This document shows positions 26,229 through 33,168 of a stretch of DNA of 64,000 nucleotides, piece after piece (position 1 is the first letter of the stretch; each line of letters starts with the position of its first letter). Position numbers and translations under genes: made by a program. Source of the stretch: JALYXI01 sp963716685 (GTDB lineage: Bacteria > Acidobacteriota > Terriglobia > Bryobacterales > Bryobacteraceae); NCBI GenBank assembly GCA_963716685.1, contig CAVQTR010000003.1, positions 2,728,001-2,792,000 of the forward strand. The letters are read 5' to 3'. The notes beneath the pieces are model-generated. The model saw only the letters and a list, made by a program, of their open reading frames with translations, ran no database searches and was not told where the DNA came from.

Positions 26229-26999
26229 TTACTCAGGCGAGAAGTGGGCGCGGCGGTTTCTGGCGAAGCAGCCTTCCGTCTCGTCCGTGCACTGCGGCTT
26301 TTCCTTGCCATAGCTAACGACATCGAGGTGCGATTCGGCGACGCCGAGGCGAGTGAGGTAATCGCGGGCGGCGCGGGCGCGGCGGTCACCGAGGGCAAGA
26401 TTGTACTCAGCGGAGCCGCGATCATCGCAGTGGCCTTCCACCATCACTTTGGCATCGGGGTAAGTCTGCAGGATCTGTTTGAGGGCGGTGGCATCGGCGG
26501 AGAGCGTGGAGCCGGCCTGTTCGCTGATGGCACTGTTGTCATAGGCGAAAAAGACGTCCTGCACGCGGGTGTTGACCATCTCGGCAAAGCCGGCCGCAGG
26601 GGCCGCTGGCGCCGCGGACGCGGAAACGGCGGCCACGTTCAGAGTGACGCTGCCGGAGGCGGTGCCGCCGGGGCCGGTTGCGGTGAGGTTGTAAACGGTA
26701 GTCTGCGAGGGCGAAACCGTCTGACTGCCACCGGACGGCTCAACAGAACCCACGCCGCCGGAGATGGTGACGCGGCTGGCGCCGGTGACGCTCCACCGAA
26801 GCAACGCCTGCGCGCCCGGAGCGATGCTGGAGGGCGCCACGGCGAAGCTGGTGACCTTTGGCGCGGGAGCGGGAGGCGGCTCATTCCGTGCCACCGCCGG
26901 CGCGGGAGCGGGAGGAGTGCTCACCATCACTTTCTTTTTGGAGCAGGCAAATGTGGCACAGGCGAGGCAGATGACCACGCCGGTTGTTTGGAGCTTCAT
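26229..26999 (-). CDS. pal: Pal-like OmpA-family lipoprotein
   Basis: A 256-residue lipoprotein. A short signal ends at Cys19 (TFACS), a near-canonical lipobox. A Pro/Ala linker and a ~90-residue beta-sandwich-like domain follow (LLRWSVTGASRVTISGG, YNLTATGPGGTASGSVTL). The C-terminal OmpA/Pal domain has VFFAYDNSAI, EGHCDDRGSAEYNLALGDRRA and a late NRRAHF, which bind meso-diaminopimelate of peptidoglycan. The extra middle domain is not part of classical Pal. It tethers the outer membrane to the cell wall. No tol genes are adjacent, so the Tol-Pal role is inferred from the family. Confidence 0.85.
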   Translation of the reverse strand: MKLQTTGVVICLACATFACSKKKVMVSTPPAPAPAVARNEPPPAPAPKVTSFAVAPSSIAPGAQALLRWSVTGASRVTISGGVGSVEPSGGSQTVSPSQTTVYNLTATGPGGTASGSVTLNVAAVSASAAPAAPAAGFAEMVNTRVQDVFFAYDNSAISEQAGSTLSADATALKQILQTYPDAKVMVEGHCDDRGSAEYNLALGDRRARAARDYLTRLGVAESHLDVVSYGKEKPQCTDETEGCFARNRRAHFSPE

Positions 27000-27050
27000 G
27001 GGTGTTTCGTCCCTTTCCTCTCAATTGTGCGCGGCGACGGGTATGGAAGA

Positions 27051-27070
27051 TATCCGGTCGATACCGGATA
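27051..27070. promoter_or_regulatory. perfect inverted repeat between pal and the histidine-kinase gene
   Basis: Arms TATCCGGT and ACCGGATA are exact reverse complements around the 4-base centre CGAT. It lies 37 bases before the kinase start and 51 bases upstream of the Pal-like start, in the short divergent region. Placement fits an operator for either gene; there is no T run, so a terminator is unlikely. Confidence 0.45.
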
Positions 27071-27107
27071 GGCGGGGGTACCCAACCCTGATAACCTGGA
27101 GTGGAAG

Positions 27108-28448
27108 ATGCGGTTTCGTACCTGGCCGGTGCTGGTGTTCGGGTTTGGCGTACTGCTGCTGCTGATGGCGTTTTCGGGACTCGCCACGTGGACGCAGACG
27201 CGGAAGTTGTACAGCAACTGGCAGGCGCTTGACCAGTCCTATCAGGACAGCGAGCGCAGTCTGCAACAGATTCGCTCGGATGTGCAGGTGTCGGGGCTGC
27301 TGGTTCGGGACTACCTGCTGGACCCCTCGCAGGTGCATGGCTCGCCTTCGAAGGGCCGGCTGCTGAAGAGCCGGGCGGAGATGGCGGCGCAGCTGGATCG
27401 GCTGCAGCGCACCATCGCTATTGAGCACGAAGCGAAGCTGAAGCTGCTTGGGCGGCAACTGGAGAGCTACTGGGATTCGCTTGATCCCATATTCAACTGG
27501 ACGCCGGCGGAGAAGGTATCTCTCAGTTCGGCGTTCCTGCGCGAGCGCGTGATTCCGCGACGGGACGCGGCCCTGGCGCTCGCGAACGAGATCGAGCGGC
27601 TGAACGAGGCGAACCACGATACGAGACAGAAGGATATCCGCCGGTCGCGCACGCAGTTCGAGAACGTGTTCGGGTATACGGCTGTGGTTTCGCTACTGGT
27701 GGGGCTGATGATTGCGGTGGCGAGCGTGGCGCGTATCTCGCAGCTGGAAGCAGCGACGCAGTGGCAGCACCGGCAGACGGAACGGGCGGAGCAGGGGCTG
27801 CGCGATCTTTCGCAGCAGCAGGTGAAGGCGCAGGAAGAGGAGCGGCGTTCGATCTCGCGGGAGTTGCACGACGAGGTGGGACAGATGCTGACCGGGCTGC
27901 GGATGGAGGTGGCGAACCTGCAGCGCTACCACGGAGCGCCGGTGCAGGAGTTCGAGCGGAAGCTGCAGGAGTGCGGTGTGCTGCTGGAGCAGACGGTGCA
28001 ATCGGTGCGCGATCTGGCAATGGGGCTGCGGCCTTCCATGCTGGACGATCTGGGGCTGGGCGCGGCACTGGAATGGCAGGCACGCGAGTTTGCGCGGCGC
28101 TATGACATACCCGTGAACCTGACGATGGAAGCGCCTCTCGATTTGCTGACGGAATCCCAGAAGATCTCGATCTACCGCGTGGTGCAGGAAGCGCTGACGA
28201 ACTGCGCGCGGCATGCGCATGCGAAATCGATCGGTATCCGGCTGAACGAAGACGGCAGCATGCTGCGGCTGGTGGTGGCGGATGACGGGATCGGAATGGT
28301 GGAGGAGAACAAGAAAAGGTCGGGCATTGGGCTAACGGGCATTCAGGAGCGCGTGCGGGAGCTGGGCGGCGTGTTCGCGATTCTTTCGGCTCCGCGGCAT
28401 GGGACGACTTTGTCGGTAGCGATTCCGTTTCGCGCGGCGGAACTATGA
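27108..28448 (+). CDS. NarL-type sensor histidine kinase
   Basis: 446 residues. A first membrane helix (about 7-28) and a second (about 190-209) flank a ~160-residue, mostly helical periplasmic sensor (four-helix-bundle-like, as in CHASE3). A coiled linker leads to the HisKA_3 domain with the phosphorylation motif SRELHDEVGQMLTG (His254). The HATPase_c domain has DDGIGM and SGIGLTGIQERV. The stimulus is unknown. The gene overlaps the response-regulator start (ATGA) and is preceded by a GGAG site. The inverted repeat at 27051-27070 could regulate it. Confidence 0.93.
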   Translation: MRFRTWPVLVFGFGVLLLLMAFSGLATWTQTRKLYSNWQALDQSYQDSERSLQQIRSDVQVSGLLVRDYLLDPSQVHGSPSKGRLLKSRAEMAAQLDRLQRTIAIEHEAKLKLLGRQLESYWDSLDPIFNWTPAEKVSLSSAFLRERVIPRRDAALALANEIERLNEANHDTRQKDIRRSRTQFENVFGYTAVVSLLVGLMIAVASVARISQLEAATQWQHRQTERAEQGLRDLSQQQVKAQEEERRSISRELHDEVGQMLTGLRMEVANLQRYHGAPVQEFERKLQECGVLLEQTVQSVRDLAMGLRPSMLDDLGLGAALEWQAREFARRYDIPVNLTMEAPLDLLTESQKISIYRVVQEALTNCARHAHAKSIGIRLNEDGSMLRLVVADDGIGMVEENKKRSGIGLTGIQERVRELGGVFAILSAPRHGTTLSVAIPFRAAEL

Positions 28449-29095
28449 CCCCGGTACGGGTGCTGCTGGCGGACGATCACGGAATTGTGCGGAAGGGCCT
28501 GCGTTCGGCGATCGAGAGCGAGGCGGAGTATCAGGTGATCGCGGAAGCGGCGAACGGGCGCGAGGCCGTGGCGCTGGTCCAGCAGTTGAAGCCGGACGTC
28601 GTGATTATGGATATCGCGATGCCGCAGCTGAACGGGATCGACGCGACGGCGCAGGTGCTGAAGTACAGCCCTTCGACGAAGGTGATTATCCTGAGCATGC
28701 ACTCGGACGAATCGTATGTCCTGCGTGCGCTGGCGGCGCAGGCACGGGGCTACATTCTGAAGGATTCGGCGGAGGTGGATTTACTTCCGGCACTGCGGAA
28801 CGTGCTGCAGGGGCGGCCGTATTTTAGTCCGAAAGTGACGCAGGTGCTGCTGGAAGACTACATGCGATACCTGCGGCTGCGCGGGCTGGAAGACAGCTAT
28901 CAGCTGCTGACCGACCGTGAGCGGGAAGTGTTGCAGCTGCTGGCAGAGGGCCGATCGAACAAGGAAGCGGCGAATCTGCTGAATCTGGGGCTTTCGACGG
29001 TGGAGACGCACCGCATGAATCTGATGCAGAAGCTGAACCTGCACAGTACGGCGGAAGTGGTGCTTTACGCAGTGCGCAAACGGATTATTTGTTAG
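28445..29095 (+). CDS. NarL/FixJ-type response regulator
   Basis: 216 residues. The receiver domain has the acidic pair LLADDH, the phospho-acceptor Asp56 (VVIMDIAMP) and the conserved Lys (YILKDS). The C-terminal LuxR-type helix-turn-helix starts at LTDREREVLQLLAEG and contains STVETHRMNLMQKL. Its start overlaps the stop of the adjacent kinase by 4 bases, so the two are cognate partners. Likely targets include nearby genes, but no binding site can be assigned. Confidence 0.94.
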   Translation: MTPVRVLLADDHGIVRKGLRSAIESEAEYQVIAEAANGREAVALVQQLKPDVVIMDIAMPQLNGIDATAQVLKYSPSTKVIILSMHSDESYVLRALAAQARGYILKDSAEVDLLPALRNVLQGRPYFSPKVTQVLLEDYMRYLRLRGLEDSYQLLTDREREVLQLLAEGRSNKEAANLLNLGLSTVETHRMNLMQKLNLHSTAEVVLYAVRKRIIC

Positions 29096-29177
29096 ATTCT
29101 CCGGTCTTGACAGGATGGGATTGCGGCGGCGGCGCCGATAGGATGGAGCCCGGGATACTTCCCACGGAGAAATAACA

Positions 29178-29639
29178 ATGAACCGTTTGAGCGGCTTCCT
29201 ATGCGGAATCTGCGCGGCTGGGATGATGTGGGCGGATGCCGGGACGCATCCGAACATGTCCGGGACGTGGCAGCTGGACGCGGCAAAAAGCACCAGCCAT
29301 TCCGGCGTTCCGAACGACATGGTGCTGGTGATCGACGAGAAGGACGATGGGACGATTCACCTGACAGAGAGCTCCGCGGCGACCAACCACAAAGCGGATT
29401 TCCAATGCACCACGCACGGTCAGGATTGCGAGGTAAAGGAAGAGGGCAAACCGGCGAAGGTTTCTTTCTGGTACAACGGACCGCTGCTGGTGGAGACGGA
29501 GATGCGCGGGCACAATTCGGAATCGATCACGAAGAAGCGGATGAAGCTGTCGAGCGACGGCGCGACGCTCAGCGTGGAAGTGGAGCATCTGGTTCCGAGC
29601 GGCGCGCCGGAGACGCTGGTACTGCATAAGCGCAATTAG
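29178..29639 (+). CDS. secreted protein of unknown function
   Basis: A 153-residue protein with an N-terminal signal peptide (MNRLSGFLCGICAAGMMWA). The mature part begins MSGTWQLDAAKSTS, a pattern common in small exported acidobacterial proteins of lipocalin-like appearance (SGTWxLDxxKS). It is beta-rich throughout (DMVLVIDEKDDGTIHL, SFWYNGPLLVETEM). A GGAG site lies just upstream. The gene lies 82 bases after the response regulator. Function is not known. Confidence 0.7.
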   Translation: MNRLSGFLCGICAAGMMWADAGTHPNMSGTWQLDAAKSTSHSGVPNDMVLVIDEKDDGTIHLTESSAATNHKADFQCTTHGQDCEVKEEGKPAKVSFWYNGPLLVETEMRGHNSESITKKRMKLSSDGATLSVEVEHLVPSGAPETLVLHKRN

Positions 29640-29725
29640 CGCTTGTAAAATGCTGGTAAAAGCGGAGCCGGCGGCGTTCCGCGCGCTGCGATCCGGGCTA
29701 TCGTTCCAAATAGGTACCGACTTTT

Positions 29726-30373
29726 ATGCCTATGACGGATCGCCGATTGTTTCTGACCTCAGTGGGAAGCGCGCTGTTCACGACGCGCGGATTGTTTGCA
29801 GAAATGCTGGCGGCAACGCCGGAGCTGACCGAAGGTCCGTTCTATCCGGACAGGCTGCCGCTGGATAAAGACAACGATCTGCTGATTGTGGGAGACCACA
29901 TCACGCCCGCCGTGGGTCAGGTGACGCGGCTGAGCGGGACTGTGCGGAGCGCGTCGGGGAGCCCGGTGCGGAACGCGACTGTTGAGATCTGGCAGGCGGA
30001 CCACAGCGGGATTTATCTGAATTCGCGATCGCAGCGGGTGAGGAAAATCGATCCAAATTTTCAGGGGTACGGACGGTTCGAGACGGGCGCGAAGGGCGAG
30101 TATGCCTTTCGCACGATCAAGCCGGTGCCGTATGACAATCGCTGTCCGCACATCCATGTGCGGGTGAAGCAGGGCGAGCGCGAGATGCTGACGACGCAGG
30201 TGTTCATGCGGGGCGATCCTTTGAATGCGCAGGATGGCGTGCTGCGGGGATTGCGCGATCCGATGGAACGGGAACTGGTGGTGGTGGAGTTCCGGCCGGT
30301 GGCGAATTCGCCTGTGACGGAGCTGCGGGCGCAGTTCGATATAGTGCTGGGCCGGACGCCGGAGCACGTATGA
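29726..30373 (+). CDS. intradiol ring-cleavage dioxygenase-like protein with Tat signal
   Basis: 215 residues. The N-terminus DRRLFLTSVGSALFTTRGLFA fits a twin-arginine signal (RRxFL). The fold follows the Fe(III)-dependent intradiol dioxygenases. The four iron ligands are visible as Tyr97 (GIYLNS), Tyr136 (PVPYDN), His142 and His144 (PHIHVRV). Classical members open catechol or protocatechuate between the hydroxyls. Exported members of this subfamily are common in acidobacteria and actinobacteria but their substrates are mostly unknown. The stop overlaps the EF-hand gene start (ATGA). Confidence 0.88.
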   Translation: MPMTDRRLFLTSVGSALFTTRGLFAEMLAATPELTEGPFYPDRLPLDKDNDLLIVGDHITPAVGQVTRLSGTVRSASGSPVRNATVEIWQADHSGIYLNSRSQRVRKIDPNFQGYGRFETGAKGEYAFRTIKPVPYDNRCPHIHVRVKQGEREMLTTQVFMRGDPLNAQDGVLRGLRDPMERELVVVEFRPVANSPVTELRAQFDIVLGRTPEHV

Positions 30374-30921
30374 GGCGGAGTGGCTGGGTGGCGGCGGGAT
30401 GGCTGCTGGCGGTGGCCGTGGCGAGCGGGCAGCAGCCGGGGCAGGATGCGAACGGGTTTGTGGCGCGGATGATGGCGTTTGATGCGAATCACGACGGGAA
30501 GCTGACGCGAAGCGAGATCACCGATCAGCGGCTGGCGGGGTTGTTCGACCGGGCGGATGCGAATGGCGATGGCGTAGTGACCGGGGATGAGCTGCGGGCG
30601 TGGTACGCGAAGGAGAATGCCGGGTTCGGCGGCGGCGGCGACGGGCCGCGCGGCGGACCGGGAGGTGGACCGGGCAGCGGGCCAAGAGGATTTGGCGGGC
30701 CGGACATGCGGCCGCAGCCGGGGCAGATTTTGCCGGAAGGCATGCAGCGGATGCTGCAGCTGACGCCGGAGCAGAAGGCGTCTGTAGCGGCACTGCAGCG
30801 CGAGGTGGACGCAAAGCTGGCGAAGCTGCTGACCGCGGAGCAGAAGGCGCAGTTGAAGGACGTGGCGCAGCGTGGTCCGGGAGGAGGACCGCGCGGCGGG
30901 CCACCTCCGGGCGAGCGCTAG
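30370..30921 (+). CDS. secreted EF-hand protein with LTxxQ-like C-terminus
   Basis: 183 residues with a signal peptide (MRRSGWVAAGWLLAVAVASG). Two canonical calcium-binding loops are present: DANHDGKLTRSE at 38-49 and DANGDGVVTGDE at 63-74. A Gly/Pro/Arg-rich low-complexity linker follows. A helical C-terminal part holds LTPEQKASVAALQ and LTAEQKAQLKD, resembling the LTxxQ motifs of Spy/CpxP-type periplasmic proteins. It is translationally coupled to the dioxygenase gene, so both may act at the cell surface. The end overlaps the convergent DUF2277 gene by 4 bases. Confidence 0.8.
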   Translation: MRRSGWVAAGWLLAVAVASGQQPGQDANGFVARMMAFDANHDGKLTRSEITDQRLAGLFDRADANGDGVVTGDELRAWYAKENAGFGGGGDGPRGGPGGGPGSGPRGFGGPDMRPQPGQILPEGMQRMLQLTPEQKASVAALQREVDAKLAKLLTAEQKAQLKDVAQRGPGGGPRGGPPPGER

Positions 30922-31196
30922 CGGGCAGGAGTTCCGAAGCGAACGGCGTTGCGGGCGCGGGCTTTCGCGGCTTCCTCGTCGCGGTCGCGCGGAGGAGCGT
31001 CGCTCTGGAGCCGGCTGAGCAGGCGAGCGGCTGCGACGGCGATCTCATCAACAGCTTCGGCGAAGGCGGCTTCGTTGGTTTTTGAGGGCTTGTGAAAGCC
31101 GCTCACCTTGCGGACGAACTGCAGAGAGGCGGCGCGGATTTCTTCGCCGTTGACCGGCGGTTCGAAGTTAAACAGCGGTCTGATGTTGCGGCACAT
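30918..31196 (-). CDS. DUF2277 protein
   Basis: A 92-residue protein whose N-terminus MCRNIRPLFNFEPP, followed by AASLQFVRKVSGF and KPSKTNEAAFAEAVDEIA, is the DUF2277 signature. The family is widespread, mostly alpha-helical and of unknown function. The gene lies 3 bases after the MurJ-like gene and forms the 3' end of the long minus-strand run that starts at egtB. Confidence 0.88.
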   Translation of the reverse strand: MCRNIRPLFNFEPPVNGEEIRAASLQFVRKVSGFHKPSKTNEAAFAEAVDEIAVAAARLLSRLQSDAPPRDRDEEAAKARARNAVRFGTPAR

Positions 31197-31199
31197 AGG

Positions 31200-32543
31200 C
31201 TACACCTGCGAGACAAGGATTTCTTCGGGCTGTGGCGCGGCGGCCGGGGCGGGCGCACGGCGCGTGAGATGGGCGACGGCAAAGAGGCCGGCGAAGCCGA
31301 CCAACATGCCGATCGAAGCGCCGAGGCCGATGAACTGCGGGCTGGTGACGTGGCGGGCGCGGAGCAGACCGGACAGCAGCAGATTGATAAGCACGGGCAG
31401 CGCGGCTGCGCACATGGGCAGCCACGGGCGGTTGAGCGCGAAGAGCGATCGCGAGGTGATTTCGAGCAGCGTGCAGCCGACGAGCGCGGGGGCGAAGCCG
31501 AGGAACACGGCGCTGACGAGTTCCGTGGACGCGACCGTGAAATTGCCGCGTTGGAACAGCAGAGCGATCACGGGCTGACGCAACAAAACGCCGACCAGGC
31601 ACGCGGCGAGAGAAGCGGCGGCGACGAGCGCGGTGGTGCGGTCGATGATGCGCCAGGCCTGGCGCGTTTCGCCTTTGGCCTGGAGGAGCGAGATTTCCGG
31701 GAGCATGGAATTCGAGACGGGCGAGACCAGATAGGCGACCACGACGTTGACGCAGCGGATGCAGTAATCAAAGGCGGCGGCCATCCCGGCGCCGGCGTGA
31801 GTGGCGTGTGCCCGCGTGACGATGAGATTCAGAGCCATCAGGCCGGCATAAAGACAAAACGAGCCGGGCTTGGCGAAGAGTTCGCGCCAGGGCGTGGGGA
31901 AACTGCCTGAACTGGACGAAGTGCTGGCGGCTTCGCGGGTGAAGAACCAGACCAGAGCGAAATGCACAAAGGCGCCGGTGGTATAGCCGACGGCGAAGCC
32001 GTAGATGCCGATGGCGCGCCAGAGCAGGAAGGCGCCCGCAATGGTGAACACGTTGAGCGAGGCCTGGTAGAGCGCGGAGGGCCAGAAGCGGCGCTCAGTG
32101 AAGAGCAGCGCGCTTTGCAGAGCGATGCCGCCGGCCGCGAGCGGCGTGAGCGCGGTGATGCGCAGAATGTTGACCGCAGTGGAGAACTGTTCCGGCGCGA
32201 GACCTGGCCCGAGGAGACGGATCAGCAGCGGCGCGCAGACGATAAGCACGGCCGAGATGCTGGCGAAGCAGACGGTGAAGACGGACCGGGCGCGATGGAA
32301 GAGGGCGTAGCGCTCCTGGCCTTCGCGCGCCATCAGCATGGGCACGAAGGCGAAGATCATGGTGTTGATCAGCAGGACGTTGAGCGTATCGATGGGGCCG
32401 ATGGCGACCGCGAGAGCGTCGGCCCGCGCGTGCGTGCCCAGCAGGTAAGCGGTGGCGGCAACCCGAATGAAGCCGATGATGTTGCCGAGTACGATGCCGG
32501 CACCGAAGGTGAGACCGCCGCGAATCAGAGGATCGCCGGACAC
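31200..32543 (-). CDS. MurJ/MviN-like flippase of the MOP superfamily
   Basis: At least 447 residues with about 12-14 membrane helices. Early motifs (GNIIGFIRVAATAYLLG, ADALAVAIGPIDTLNVLL) match the MurJ/MviN branch, in which helix 1-2 holds conserved Arg and Asp residues. The GTG at 32543 has no good ribosome site. An in-frame CTG at 32595-32597 has AAGGAG seven bases upstream and would add 18 residues (PFRFPDTLRR and so on). True MurJ is usually longer (about 510 residues), so this may flip another polyprenyl-linked substrate. It follows tpx in the same run. Confidence 0.82.
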   Translation of the reverse strand: MSGDPLIRGGLTFGAGIVLGNIIGFIRVAATAYLLGTHARADALAVAIGPIDTLNVLLINTMIFAFVPMLMAREGQERYALFHRARSVFTVCFASISAVLIVCAPLLIRLLGPGLAPEQFSTAVNILRITALTPLAAGGIALQSALLFTERRFWPSALYQASLNVFTIAGAFLLWRAIGIYGFAVGYTTGAFVHFALVWFFTREAASTSSSSGSFPTPWRELFAKPGSFCLYAGLMALNLIVTRAHATHAGAGMAAAFDYCIRCVNVVVAYLVSPVSNSMLPEISLLQAKGETRQAWRIIDRTTALVAAASLAACLVGVLLRQPVIALLFQRGNFTVASTELVSAVFLGFAPALVGCTLLEITSRSLFALNRPWLPMCAAALPVLINLLLSGLLRARHVTSPQFIGLGASIGMLVGFAGLFAVAHLTRRAPAPAAAPQPEEILVSQV

Positions 32544-32604
32544 ACGGCCGGCAGCGCGCCGCAGCGTATCCGGGAACCGAAATGGATGGGCGGACAGAGC
32601 GCTA

Positions 32605-32610
32605 CTCCTT
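32605..32610 (-). promoter_or_regulatory. AAGGAG ribosome site suggesting a CTG start for the flippase
   Basis: On the minus strand AAGGAG is followed after 7 bases by CTG (32597-32595), in frame with the flippase and with no stop between. No ATG, GTG or TTG lies upstream of 32543 in this frame. The site sits just beyond the tpx stop. Confidence 0.4.
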
Positions 32611-32627
32611 AGCTTCGAGGCAGGCGG

Positions 32628-33134
32628 CTAGCTGCTTTTGGCGGCGGCCAGCGCGGCGTCGTAGTTGGGGTGATCCGCCACTTCCTTCACGTACTCGGCG
32701 TAGGTTATGGTGTTGTCCTTGCCGACCACGAAAATGGCGCGGGATTCAATCCGCAGTTCCTTGATGAGAGTGCCGTAATGCTCGCCGAACGAGGCATCGC
32801 GATGATCGGAGAGCATGCGCACGCGGTCGACGGCGAAAGAACTGCCCCAGCGCTTCTGCGCGAACGGCAGATCCATACTGATGGTGAAGACATCGACACC
32901 GGCCATTTTGGTGATCTCTTCGTTCAGGCGCTTGGTTTGCGCGTCGCAGACCGGGGTATCGAGAGAGGGGATGACGCTGAAGATGCGGACGGAGTTTCCG
33001 GTCGCAGCCAGATCGACGGGCTGCATGGCGACATCAAGACACTGGAAGTCCGGCGCTTTGTCACCCGCCTTTAACTCGGGTCCGATCAAAGTCATAGGTT
33101 TACCCATCAACGTGGTGGCTTCGGCGCGTTCCAT
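32628..33134 (-). CDS. tpx: thiol peroxidase (Tpx) lacking the usual resolving cysteine
   Basis: About 168 residues. The ATG at 33134 is preceded by AAGGGAG nine bases upstream; earlier in-frame starts overlap the upstream intergenic space without a site. The peroxidatic motif PSLDTPVC (Cys63) is diagnostic of Tpx, which reduces lipid and alkyl hydroperoxides. In typical Tpx the resolving cysteine follows DLPFAQxRxC. Here the motif is DLPFAQKRWG, with Gly97 at that position. The only other Cys is Cys32 (FQC). The protein may work as a 1-Cys enzyme with an external thiol reductant. It lies 34 bases after the DUF255 gene. Confidence 0.9.
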   Translation of the reverse strand: MERAEATTLMGKPMTLIGPELKAGDKAPDFQCLDVAMQPVDLAATGNSVRIFSVIPSLDTPVCDAQTKRLNEEITKMAGVDVFTISMDLPFAQKRWGSSFAVDRVRMLSDHRDASFGEHYGTLIKELRIESRAIFVVGKDNTITYAEYVKEVADHPNYDAALAAAKSS

Positions 33135-33168
33135 TGGTATTGGCTCCCTTGGGTGAGGACTGACTGGG

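Noticed and set aside
29107..29112. Exact TTGACA upstream of the secreted-protein gene at 29178
   Set aside because: No -10 sequence lies at 16-18 bases; the nearest candidate is 26 bases away.
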